From positions 18,287,307 to 18,351,306 of the forward strand of contig NC_134031.1 in assembly GCF_964204645.1 (NCBI RefSeq): DNA of 64,000 nucleotides, given 5' to 3'. Positions 27,701-32,497 of the stretch are shown piece after piece; position 1 is the first letter of the stretch, and every line of letters begins with the position of its first letter. Source of the DNA: Tubulanus polymorphus. Lineage: Eukaryota; Nemertea; Palaeonemertea; Tubulaniformes; Tubulanidae. A model generated the notes under the pieces. It had not been told where the DNA came from, did not search any database, and saw only the letters and a list, made by a program, of their open reading frames with translations. The position numbers and the translations under genes are program-made.

Positions 27701-30364
27701 TACATGTAGATGCCAAAAATAGAAGCACAAAATTTTGCTTAAAATCTTGCAAATCTTTATTTGCATTTTTTACTTTGAACATATACGTCCAGTTAGAAAA
27801 TACCAAGGTCGAGCACTGCGTACGGCGGCATCCTTAGAAAAAGGAACAAAGGAAAGGAGAAGAAAAACAAAACATTAACACTTGACAACAATTCTAGTCC
27901 ACTGAAAATGCTTTTCTCTTTGTATGACAACATTTTCTAAAATAAGATATTTTTATGTATTTTCAGTTGGAAGTGAATAACTATGGAATCGATCTCGTCA
28001 ATTCGGCGGTCGATAGTTCCGATATTAAAGATTGCGGTGATAAGTTACCGTGCTTGCGTCAACCGTGTCAGAACGGCGGCATCTGTCGCGGCGCATCAGA
28101 CGGAGGATATACCTGCCAGTGCCCAACTACCCATACAGGTCGGTTCATTTTGGTTCGATAACTTATGTAACAGCTTAAGACCAGTCTGAGATCAACATCA
28201 TATGTCTCTGATCTTGTTTTCTTTGATTGCATATAATTCTGATGAAGTCTTCAATGAGAATGTTTTTGTTTGTTCTAGGCAAACGATGTGAAATTGAGAT
28301 CAACTATTGCGTAACAAATCGCCCGTGTCAGAACGGTGGTAAATGTGAAGCAGTCGGTGATTCATTCATATGTATGTGTCCGCTAGGATTCTCCGGTAGA
28401 ACTTGTAACAGCAGTAAGTATAGTTAATTTTCAAATTTTTCCAGTTATTATGAGACCTTAACTTAAGGATACAGTTCAGTTCACTATCAGAATGCCACGG
28501 TTCTTGGTTAGAGAGTGTTCATTTAAAAAAAGCCTTAAGATGATAAATGTAGATTTTGTAAAAAGAAAACCATTCTGGTATGAAATTTAAGATAAAAAGA
28601 TAAGACTAGTTTGAAGTTAAATAGATTAGTCTGAAGAGCAGTTTTAAAAGCATTTAAATGAAAGGTTTTGATGGTAATTGAAAATCAAAATGGCTGCTAA
28701 TAATTCGGGCCTGGTTTCATAGACCAAGTTTCAAACATATCCCTAGGGGTAAATCCTCAACTTAAGCCCGGTATCATAGACCAGGGATCAAACGTACCAC
28801 TAGGGGTAAAACCTAGGCCTGGATGGGCAATAACTGAAGAATTTCAAAATGTACCCACGGATAATTTTGCCCATGCATCAGTAAAACTCGGCTGTGGTGT
28901 TTTTATTTCAGGAGTGACACTGTACTCGAGTGTACGTCTACGGGGGAAGGGATATTACGAGTTACCGGCGAGTTTACTGCCACACACGAATTCACAGGAG
29001 CACGAAGTGATCACTATTACATTCAGTACAAATGAACCGAACGCTCTGTTGTTCTGGCACGGTCAGAATCCGAACACGCCCGGTCAGGATGACGATTACT
29101 TGTCGATAGCGTTACGCGATGGACGAGTGGAACTCAGGTTAGTTCTGATTCGATTCCGGTGTTAACTACAGTCAAAGTCTTCTGCTCACTTAATGCCAAA
29201 TCTTTCCGAGAATAAATTTGTTCAATCTTACTCAAATTTAATGAAAAAACCATTCTTTATAATGATGCCAAATTCGTTATAACGCCATATTTTCTATTAG
29301 TCCCAAAAGTGAATTTTACTCATATTGAATATATACTTATTCACTGATTTTATTGAAGATTTCAAATTTTTCAATGGATTCTAATTGTTTCTATATCTTT
29401 TTATGAAACTAAGTTGCATCTTTGTGTTTCACATGCAAAATACAAATGTTTATTTTATTTGCAGCTATGAATTGGGAACAGGAATTGCTAATATTGTAAC
29501 AAACGAACGCTACAATGATGGTTTAACTCATACTATTGTTACTGAAAGGTACGATTAAAGGTGTCTAGAATCATTCAGTCCGTTATTTCGCAGGAGCGGT
29601 TTAAGATAAAACTTCTTTATTTAATTGACTATCCTAGGACCGGTCGCAATGGTGAACTCAAAGTCGACAATGGCAGAAAGTATTCCGGTTCATCGGGCGG
29701 ACTTCTACAAAAACTCAACACGAAGGGAAATATTTATATAGGTATGCTTTCATTTGATTCCACACAAGATGACAAAACGCAAGTTGGCTTTCATACACAA
29801 GTCACTGTCTAATTCAATTGGAGAAAACCCTCTATTATTACAAATATAATCGAAACAGGGATGTTTCGATTTATTTCCAACGAGCTTCCTTTGAAACAGT
29901 TTTGAAAATGGAATTGCTCCTCTCTAGTTGGTATTTTCTTCAATGTTATTGTGCTCTGTGAGACTAAGCCACTCTTCTTTAATTACTAACATATCTTGAG
30001 TATTTGTGGTTGTTGAGGAGAGAATCCCACAATGATAATAGAATTAATCATTATTCCTGAAGATGACTATTAGGATATAGTCGAAACGTTGAGATAAACT
30101 ACTATCTCGAAGTTTCATTTTCGGACTTTTTATTATCATTGTGGGATTCTCTCCTTATCGCGTCAACACGGATATAGTGTTCTACCAATCGTGATTTGTG
30201 GTTGTTGTTGAATTTCAGGTGGAGTTCCAGATTTTAAATTCATGACGGCTGGACGCTATAAATCAGGATTAAACGGTTGCATATCTGTTGATATACAGAA
30301 CAGAGGCAATGTGAACGTAGGAGCAACAGCGCTGAGTGGGTTTAATCTAGAACCGTGCTTATAG
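521..30364 (+). CDS. HSPG2: Perlecan (basement membrane heparan sulfate proteoglycan core protein), 3' part of the gene
   Basis: This is a secreted basement-membrane core protein that links laminin, nidogen and collagen networks. The window holds its Ig-repeat region (domain IV) and C-terminal endorepellin region (domain V). I count 40 I-set Ig domains, each with the Cys...Trp...D-x-G-x-Y-x-C pattern, then LG1, two EGF, LG2, two EGF and LG3, ending at TAG 30362-30364. This domain order is diagnostic for perlecan. Agrin shares LG/EGF modules but lacks the long Ig run. Human perlecan has 21 Ig domains in domain IV, so this one is greatly expanded. Ig1-Ig37 are one exon each with phase-1 borders; Ig38-Ig40 are split by one intron. 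The signal peptide, SEA, LDLa and laminin-type domains must lie upstream. Exons are listed separately below. Candidate ATTAAA polyadenylation signals lie near 31022 and 31809. Confidence 0.93.
1303..1554 (+). CDS. HSPG2: Perlecan exon, Ig2
   Basis: Begins GTLPLPTIEF after acceptor GTGTAG; donor GTAAGA. Cysteines and tryptophan in place (TLVCEPKG, ITWEKVDG, GRYKCTAVN). Phase 1-1. Confidence 0.88.
2089..2337 (+). CDS. HSPG2: Perlecan exon, Ig3
   Basis: Acceptor CTGTAG, donor GTAAGA. VQEGDSARLTC, ITWFKQNGRLP, DEGRYICRAVG. Phase 1-1. Confidence 0.88.
2745..2996 (+). CDS. HSPG2: Perlecan exon, Ig4
   Basis: Acceptor TTTCTCAG, donor GTAAGG. Begins GGPVVPQIDV; AVLVCNPRG, ITWQRLDG, DTGRYVCVAIG. Phase 1-1. 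Last divergent domain before the young array. Confidence 0.88.
3275..3529 (+). CDS. HSPG2: Perlecan exon, Ig5 (first array member)
   Basis: 255 bp, phase 1-1, donor GTGAGT. Subtype with GLGSYTVTWQKVGG; KVSKYDVQYDQTAQLTC. Carries AIGENGRRVDAF where most array members read AIGEDGRRADAY. Confidence 0.9.
3658..3912 (+). CDS. HSPG2: Perlecan exon, Ig6
   Basis: 255 bp, phase 1-1, donor GTAGGA. SKYDVGYDETATLTC with the GLTRY subtype. Its downstream intron (3913-3994) is nearly identical to those at 7777-7858 and 8457-8538. Confidence 0.9.
3995..4249 (+). CDS. HSPG2: Perlecan exon, Ig7
   Basis: 255 bp, phase 1-1, donor GTAAGA. Array consensus with DRTLVIRN in place of DRTLEIRN. Confidence 0.9.
4342..4596 (+). 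CDS. HSPG2: Perlecan exon, Ig8
   Basis: 255 bp, phase 1-1, donor GTAAGT. Array consensus with TIVKYDVQ and AISEDG. Confidence 0.9.
4687..4941 (+). CDS. HSPG2: Perlecan exon, Ig9
   Basis: 255 bp, phase 1-1, donor GTAAGT. GLGSY subtype (CNVQGLGSYTVTW) like Ig5 and Ig11; AISEDGRQADAY. Confidence 0.9.
5077..5331 (+). CDS. HSPG2: Perlecan exon, Ig10
   Basis: 255 bp, phase 1-1, donor GTAAGT. Matches the array consensus of the GLTRY subtype. Confidence 0.9.
5424..5678 (+). CDS. HSPG2: Perlecan exon, Ig11
   Basis: 255 bp, phase 1-1. GLGSY subtype with ALITCNVQG. Donor is GTCAGA, weaker than the GTAAG of its neighbours. Confidence 0.87.
5780..6034 (+). CDS. HSPG2: Perlecan exon, Ig12
   Basis: 255 bp, phase 1-1, donor GTAAGT. 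Carries GSAPIISKYD, DSTLEIRNSRN and a C-terminal LNVVG. First half of a two-exon unit repeated as Ig14. Confidence 0.9.
6124..6378 (+). CDS. HSPG2: Perlecan exon, Ig13
   Basis: 255 bp, phase 1-1, donor GTAAGA. TATLSC before CNAQGLTRY, shared only with Ig15. Confidence 0.9.
6471..6725 (+). CDS. HSPG2: Perlecan exon, Ig14
   Basis: 255 bp, phase 1-1, donor GTAAGT. DETATLTC, ALKRDRT and RNQDEGRYHC; ends LNVVG like Ig12. Confidence 0.9.
6819..7073 (+). CDS. HSPG2: Perlecan exon, Ig15
   Basis: 255 bp, phase 1-1, donor GTAAGA. Near copy of Ig13 (TATLSC), about 695 bp downstream of it. Confidence 0.9.
7166..7420 (+). CDS. HSPG2: Perlecan exon, Ig16
   Basis: 255 bp, phase 1-1, donor GTAAAA. Near copy of Ig14 (DETASLTC, ALKRDRT, RNQDEG). 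Confidence 0.9.
7522..7776 (+). CDS. HSPG2: Perlecan exon, Ig17
   Basis: 255 bp, phase 1-1, donor GTAGGA. Consensus GLTRY domain beginning GSAPTISKYD. Confidence 0.9.
7859..8113 (+). CDS. HSPG2: Perlecan exon, Ig18
   Basis: 255 bp, phase 1-1, donor GTAAGA. Almost identical to Ig19 and Ig20. Confidence 0.9.
8202..8456 (+). CDS. HSPG2: Perlecan exon, Ig19
   Basis: 255 bp, phase 1-1, donor GTAGGA. Almost identical to Ig18 and Ig20. Confidence 0.9.
8539..8793 (+). CDS. HSPG2: Perlecan exon, Ig20 (last contiguous array member)
   Basis: 255 bp, phase 1-1, donor GTAAGT. Consensus domain. The following intron (8794-8959) has array-unrelated sequence, which marks the array edge. Confidence 0.9.
8960..9214 (+). 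CDS. HSPG2: Perlecan exon, Ig21 (divergent)
   Basis: 255 bp, phase 1-1, donor GTAAGA. Clearly older sequence: ITSLTVPYGQTAVLTC, NWLKVGSRLP, EGRYQCVAVN. Separates the array from the hybrid Ig22. Confidence 0.9.
9359..9613 (+). CDS. HSPG2: Perlecan exon, Ig22 (array-like hybrid)
   Basis: 255 bp, phase 1-1, donor GTTTGT. The 5' third is divergent in codon use (SSYEVRYDQTATLTC), while the middle from about 9447 to 9561 is nearly identical in DNA to the array exons. Ends LNVVG. See the gene-conversion finding. Confidence 0.9.
9822..10076 (+). CDS. HSPG2: Perlecan exon, Ig23
   Basis: Acceptor GTTTCAG, donor GTAACA. STYEVQYGQTASITC, RWLKVGSSLP, DEGRYHCIAT. Phase 1-1, CpG-rich codons. Confidence 0.9.
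10591..10851 (+). CDS. HSPG2: Perlecan exon, Ig24
   Basis: 261 bp, phase 1-1, donor GTAAGA. TPYEVIYGQTASLTC, TWKRVGSRLP, DEGRYHCIAT. Confidence 0.9.
11393..11662 (+). CDS. HSPG2: Perlecan exon, Ig25
   Basis: 270 bp, phase 1-1, donor GTGAGT. STYEVEYGQTATMIC, IRWQKVSKAGG, DQGRYQCIAI. Slightly longer loop before the LPQYAI strand. Confidence 0.88.
12078..12344 (+). CDS. HSPG2: Perlecan exon, Ig26
   Basis: 267 bp, phase 1-1, acceptor ACTAAAAG (unusual), donor GTAAGC. TKYEVQYGQTAMLTC, VVWQKVGSNLP, DAGRYRCIAT. Confidence 0.87.
12849..13100 (+). CDS. HSPG2: Perlecan exon, Ig27
   Basis: 252 bp, phase 1-1, donor GTAAAT. TIYDVRYGQTATLTC, INWVRLDGRLP, DAGRYQCIAR. Its acceptor is the end of a TA dinucleotide run rather than a pyrimidine tract. 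Confidence 0.88.
13783..14037 (+). CDS. HSPG2: Perlecan exon, Ig28
   Basis: 255 bp, phase 1-1, acceptor TTCGTAG, donor GTAAGT. PSFEVRYGEPAQLVC, VWQKVDGTLP, DTGRYRCIAT. Confidence 0.9.
14227..14340. repeat. Foldback element in the Ig28-Ig29 intron
   Basis: Two imperfect inverted arms: GGGGCTAGTTGCTCAAAAG on the left and CTTTTGACGTACAAGCCCC-type sequence on the right. Each is followed inward by AGTTGGTTAGAGTTAACC and its complement. A related single arm occurs at 17872-17925 and a weaker one near 48868. Confidence 0.65.
14535..14789 (+). CDS. HSPG2: Perlecan exon, Ig29
   Basis: 255 bp, phase 1-1, donor GTGAGT. TSRRVPYGQTATLNC, TWERIDAQLP, DEGRYHCIAL. Confidence 0.9.
15110..15364 (+). CDS. HSPG2: Perlecan exon, Ig30
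   Basis: 255 bp, phase 1-1, acceptor TTGATAG, donor GTAAGT. TAREVKLGSTATLNC, TWQRVGARLP, DQGRYHCIAS. Confidence 0.9.
15495..15759. mobile_element. piggyBac-like MITE, copy 1
   Basis: Flanked by TTAA at both ends, with terminal inverted repeats CCCTTTCAGTGC. No transposase. Internal CACCGCGGTG-type palindromes. TTAA target duplication and CCC ends are typical of piggyBac-type non-autonomous elements. Two further copies are in the window. Confidence 0.75.
15782..16036 (+). CDS. HSPG2: Perlecan exon, Ig31
   Basis: 255 bp, phase 1-1, acceptor TGTTAAAG, donor GTGAAA. AKKEVPFGETARLNC, TWERVNGGLP, DEGRYHCTAV. A MITE (15495-15759) ends about 20 bp upstream of the exon and may supply its branch region. 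Confidence 0.88.
16167..16406 (+). CDS. HSPG2: Perlecan exon, Ig32
   Basis: 240 bp, phase 1-1, acceptor TTTTGCAG, donor GTAAGA. VNEGDNARLTC, SWRRVDAALS, DTGRYECLSR. Short domain. Confidence 0.88.
16899..17150 (+). CDS. HSPG2: Perlecan exon, Ig33
   Basis: 252 bp, phase 1-1, acceptor ATTTTCAG. No internal ATG near its 5' end. VTVGDTAQITC, EWSRVNGRLP, DTGRYTCISI. Donor GTCAGC is weak. Confidence 0.85.
17479..17727 (+). CDS. HSPG2: Perlecan exon, Ig34
   Basis: 249 bp, phase 1-1, acceptor TTCACAG, donor GTTCGT (weak). VKLGDTARLTC, YQWFKLGEI, DAGSYTCRAT. Confidence 0.86.
18074..18340 (+). CDS. HSPG2: Perlecan exon, Ig35
   Basis: 267 bp, phase 1-1, acceptor TTCACAG, donor GTAAGA. Gly-rich entry GSGGGNEPENG, then VGVGETAKLKC, SWSRSGGTLS, DQGRYVCTAV. 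Confidence 0.88.
18627..18715 (+). repeat. Short tandem repeat, about 24-bp unit
   Basis: About four copies of a unit of the form CTCAATTGTGCCTCACTGAAGC in the Ig35-Ig36 intron. Confidence 0.6.
19118..19372 (+). CDS. HSPG2: Perlecan exon, Ig36
   Basis: 255 bp, phase 1-1, acceptor GCTATAG, donor GTAAGT. VALPGQRTTLTC, TWRKLDGAMS, DYGRYMCTVR. Confidence 0.88.
19963..20244 (+). CDS. HSPG2: Perlecan exon, Ig37
   Basis: 282 bp, phase 1-1, acceptor AATTATAG, donor GTATGT. YEVHLGKTARLLC, SWKRPGGKRLP, DAGQYVCQVT. Last domain encoded by a single exon. Confidence 0.88.
20624..20789 (+). CDS. HSPG2: Perlecan exon, Ig38 first half
   Basis: Acceptor follows a long T run; phase 1 in, phase 2 out (donor GTAAGT). 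LPEVQVGPSKSVTRYIG, ELRCDTTG, VFWEKDGGTLP. The domain continues at 21164. Confidence 0.87.
21164..21261 (+). CDS. HSPG2: Perlecan exon, Ig38 second half
   Basis: Phase 2 in, phase 1 out. KIFNLQLVDSGRYYCTASN completes the domain with the second cysteine; ends LNVYG. Donor GTAAAA. Confidence 0.87.
21362..21469 (+). CDS. HSPG2: Perlecan exon, Ig39 first half
   Basis: Acceptor TTTGTAG, donor GTTTGT, phase 1 at both ends. A linker DRSTGPDENYSN, then VALGDKVDFTCEVQG. Domain completed by the exon at 21895. Confidence 0.83.
21895..22074 (+). CDS. HSPG2: Perlecan exon, Ig39 second half
   Basis: Acceptor TTTCCAG, donor GTGAGA, phase 1-1. GTPRPKIQWLRDGAQMPP, then DEGRYRCMARNVAG. Classic I-set C-terminal half. 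Confidence 0.88.
22446..22578 (+). CDS. HSPG2: Perlecan exon, Ig40 first half
   Basis: Acceptor TTTTCTAG, donor GTATAT, phase 1 in and 2 out. VGSRVDIKCPNPTD, VIWTKKDGPLP. Confidence 0.83.
22723..22853 (+). CDS. HSPG2: Perlecan exon, Ig40 second half
   Basis: Phase 2 in, phase 1 out, donor GTATGA. ILTIEGITEDNAGVYVCKI completes the last Ig domain; ends LVVGG before the LG region. Confidence 0.85.
23259..23375 (+). CDS. HSPG2: Perlecan exon, LG1 part 1
   Basis: Acceptor GTTTCAG, donor GTAAGT, phase 1-1. ALVPYFKQQASNSYVSFP opens the first laminin G-like domain of endorepellin. Confidence 0.87.
23615..23797 (+). CDS. HSPG2: Perlecan exon, LG1 part 2
   Basis: Phase 1-1, acceptor GCTAG, donor GTCAGA. 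LILYNGQFENGNGDFVSFG and EFRFDCGSGPAII are LG core strands. Confidence 0.87.
23896..24042 (+). CDS. HSPG2: Perlecan exon, LG1 part 3
   Basis: Phase 1-1, donor GTAAGA. LNCYVGGVPEFNK corresponds to the LG YVGG motif; ends TQGFIG. Confidence 0.87.
24329..24547 (+). CDS. HSPG2: Perlecan exon, LG1 end and EGF1
   Basis: Acceptor TTTAAAAG, donor GTGATC, phase 1-1. LG1 tail, then an EGF domain: CRNRPCRNGGTCIPAN and CSCLQGFTGLTCE. Confidence 0.88.
24638..24733 (+). CDS. HSPG2: Perlecan exon, EGF2
   Basis: Acceptor GTTTTAG, donor GTATCC, phase 1-1. ACGVRGKCYDLPNQGIRCAC and IGKSGNRCQQ form a compact EGF-like domain. Confidence 0.87.
25212..25550 (+). CDS. HSPG2: Perlecan exon, LG2 part 1
   Basis: Acceptor TTTGCAG, donor GTATTT, phase 1-1. 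ILLYNGQRRDGGGDFLSL, RYDSGSGTAVI, GKWTRVVAERSQRDG. The exon ends at MTVKG, where LG domains of agrin carry a splice insert. Confidence 0.9.
25828..26104. mobile_element. piggyBac-like MITE, copy 2
   Basis: TTAA at both ends. Left end ATCCGTTTAGTGC is degraded and right end is ACTGAAAGGG. Internal sequence matches copies 1 and 3. It lies in the LG2 intron, about 70 bp before the candidate microexon. Confidence 0.65.
26172..26195 (+). CDS. HSPG2: Candidate 24-nt microexon within LG2
   Basis: It lies in the 2-kb LG2 intron, flanked by a long pyrimidine tract ending CCACAG and the donor GTATCT. Phase 1 at both ends; inclusion adds VANPSFEA between MTVK and GISPGN without changing frame. Inferred from splice signals and frame only. 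It may be constitutive, alternative or fortuitous. Confidence 0.45.
27544..27671 (+). CDS. HSPG2: Perlecan exon, LG2 part 2
   Basis: Phase 1 in, phase 0 out; donor GTAAAC. ISPGNMVGLNLRRHLFIGGV then LRGCIGQ, the LG FIGG and GCI motifs. Confidence 0.88.
27967..28138 (+). CDS. HSPG2: Perlecan exon, LG2 end and EGF3
   Basis: Phase 0 in, phase 1 out; donor GTCGGT. LEVNNYGIDLV closes LG2; CLRQPCQNGGICRG and YTCQCPTTHTG are an EGF domain. Confidence 0.87.
28279..28413 (+). CDS. HSPG2: Perlecan exon, EGF4
   Basis: Acceptor TGTTCTAG, donor GTAAGT, phase 1-1. CVTNRPCQNGGKCEAVGDS and CMCPLGFSGRTC, a textbook EGF. Confidence 0.9.
28912..29137 (+). CDS. HSPG2: Perlecan exon, LG3 part 1
   Basis: Acceptor ATTTCAG, donor GTTAGT, phase 1 in and 2 out. 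ITITFSTNEPNALLFWHGQ and DDDYLSIALRDGRVEL. Confidence 0.88.
29465..29548 (+). CDS. HSPG2: Perlecan exon, LG3 part 2
   Basis: Phase 2-2, acceptor TTGCAG, donor GTACGA. SYELGTGIANIVTNERYND. Confidence 0.85.
29638..29741 (+). CDS. HSPG2: Perlecan exon, LG3 part 3
   Basis: Phase 2 in, 1 out; donor GTATGC. RTGRNGELKVDNGRKYSGSS then NIYIGG. Confidence 0.86.
30017..30154. repeat. Perfect 24-bp inverted repeat enclosing a hammerhead-like fold
   Basis: Arms 30017-30040 and 30131-30154 are exact reverse complements (GGAGAGAATCCCACAATGAT plus ATA A-rich end). The enclosed sequence carries CTGAAGA, a 6-bp hairpin and GAAAC (30057-30087). Located in the last perlecan intron. Possibly the end of a Penelope-like or similar retroelement. 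Confidence 0.6.
30219..30364 (+). CDS. HSPG2: Perlecan terminal exon, LG3 end and stop
   Basis: Acceptor ATTTCAG. GVPDFKFMTAGRYKSGLNGC then FNLEPCL and TAG. The C-terminal cysteine pairs with LG3 GC as in the family. Confidence 0.9.
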
Positions 30365-31095
30365 GAATACAGCACTGGGTTCTATAGACCTGGGGTCGGT
30401 TGCATAATCGGGGCTTATCACTTGAAATCAGTCTTCGAGACCATCTTATTACTATAGTCAGTCAATATAACAATAATCAAATAATCTTAAACCTTAAGAT
30501 GACTTTTGGACATAGGTCCCGACTGTATAATCGAGAACCTGCTCTGTGCAACTGGCTCCAAAAAATTAACTAACTATCTCGAAGTTGAATTGTAAAAAGT
30601 GCTGTCTGTTAGTACTAATACTAATGTGTGAAAAGTATTTTCAACTCTCTCTGGTCCACGTTAGTAGTATCGATCAAAATGAATTTGTGTGAATGGCCAT
30701 CATATAAAATATACTGTAGCTTAAAGATTTATACTATGTAAGAGTCGATGTAGTGATAAACTACACTTAAAGCTACAGGATTTATAGATAATTATACGTT
30801 ACTTTTTTAATGATAATAGTTAGATCGTAGTTCGCTTATTATTGTCACAAACACGCACACTAGGTGGCGCTTACGGCATGACTCAAAACTAAATGATATT
30901 TGTGTATACTTAAATCTATTTTACTGAACCTGGTTCACAGTCATGTGTAACTCTCGTTCTGGCATTTACTCATTATTAAATGCAATGCATAATCATTTGT
31001 AGAATATTTCTGAATTTGTGTGAATTAAAGCCATATCTGCTGTAAAAAATATATCAATATGTGTATGTAACTTGTGAATGTAGTGCATTGGGTCC

Positions 31096-31326
31096 TACAG
31101 TAGACTCTGTCGAGTTGTTTGCTCCGGACTTTGTTTATCCCAGACTATCACGTGCCCCAGATTCTGTCTACCCCAGAGTCATTTTCCTCGGATTTTCGTG
31201 CGTCCATCTGAATATATACTACTAGTTTTCTTACTCAAATTCATCGTATTAACGACCTATCCCTGCTCGGACTGCTTTGGAATTCACCGGTCCCACGAGA
31301 TCCTAGATAACATGGAGTCTACTGTA
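31096..31326. mobile_element. MITE with TACAGTAGACTC ends
   Basis: Ends are the perfect inverted pair TACAGTAGACTC and GAGTCTACTGTA, which includes a TA duplication. No ORF. CAGT ends with a TA target suggest a pogo/Tigger (Tc1-mariner) type. Related ends occur at 36766-36910 and 43620-43806. Confidence 0.65.
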
Positions 31327-31428
31327 ACCTACATATGAGAATCATGTATAAATCTTATTCATAATACTCTACTGTTTAAATAGAGGTCTACGCCAGCAGA
31401 CTGCTCAGGGGCGTATCCAGCCTCAGCT

Positions 31429-31443
31429 CCCCCCCCCCCCCCC
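31429..31443 (+). repeat. C15 homopolymer
   Basis: Fifteen consecutive C bases after GCCTCAGCT, downstream of perlecan. Confidence 0.9.
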
Positions 31444-32268
31444 GAGTATTGCTCAGTTCACTGTCACAGTGTACCACAGAGGGGGTAAGTCGAGCGGTAA
31501 TGGCAGTAGGCTGGATCCACCCTTGTAGCTGCTGCTCTTTGCCTTCTTCTATTTCGAGTATCATCACATTAGTTTTGCTGTCTCATTTTTGTACGATATT
31601 ATACTGTAAGTTGGAACCCGGATAGGATTATTCAAAGAGTATTCAAAAATCATGAAATAGCGACATTTTTTTGCAAACCAGTAAAATAATTCTATGATGT
31701 TTCGACTGTACTTTGTGTGAGTGATGTATGAAATGCTAGATTGAAACATGATTGTATTTTGTAACATACGCAAACATACTAGACGTGACATTGTTCTATA
31801 TGACTAAAAAATTAAAGTTTTACTCAACACAATATTCTAACCAAGTAAATTGTGTTTGTCCATCTGTTTAGGAACTGTATCTCCATCCTACTGTCCCGTG
31901 TCATCTTCACTTAGCAAATAATAATCTTAGCTGTATCCGGTCTCGGCTGTGGGGCCTAGCGTTAACCATAGCCTGGTCTTATCTCTTCAACTGTAGGGTC
32001 TAGTCTAGCCCTAAACCTTGCTAGGTCAGGGGTCAAGGAGGCCATTTTGTATTTTTCATTTCCTGGCTTTAATTTGTGTTAACAGGTCAACATAGGCTCA
32101 GGGTGTATTACACACCTAGGCATTTCAACCTCGTATAGGGGCCTAAGTTAAGTTCACCCACATCCTAGCTGATTGCAGAGATTAATGATCAAATGTTCGC
32201 TAAGGATTAAGAAATGATATCCACTCTAAGAAGAATTACATAATCTAGAATAATAGAATAATAACAGT

Positions 32269-32274
32269 TTTATT
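32269..32274 (-). terminator. PUSL1 polyadenylation signal
   Basis: AATAAA on the minus strand, 33 bp after the PUSL1 stop codon. Confidence 0.7.
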
Positions 32275-32306
32275 CAACACATATTTACAGCTAAAATCAA
32301 TATTAA

Positions 32307-32497
32307 TCAAGATTTCTTTTCTGCTGAGGATTGCGTTATATGATTCTCTCTTTCTCGCTCTTCCATCTGTGGAGTAGTATCCGGTGTATATGGCAGTTCA
32401 TCGTATTTCTTATACATAGCAGACGGATCGTCCTCCCACTCGGGTAGTGTTAATATTGGATCTGTTTTAATCTGTGACGGTCGTTCATATCGTAATT
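32307..32497 (-). CDS. PUSL1: PUSL1 exon 8
   Basis: Acceptor TTTTTTTTGTAG. Encodes a hydrophilic tail (LPEWEDDPSAMYKKYDELPY) ending EKKS and TGA at 32309-32307. Confidence 0.85.

Larger units (their letters stand above)
30365..32268 (+). other. Perlecan 3' UTR and convergent intergenic region
   Basis: No ORF worth calling. Candidate ATTAAA polyadenylation signals near 31022 and 31809. Contains a MITE (31096-31326) and a C15 run (31429-31443). It meets the 3' end of PUSL1, which is on the other strand. Confidence 0.55.
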
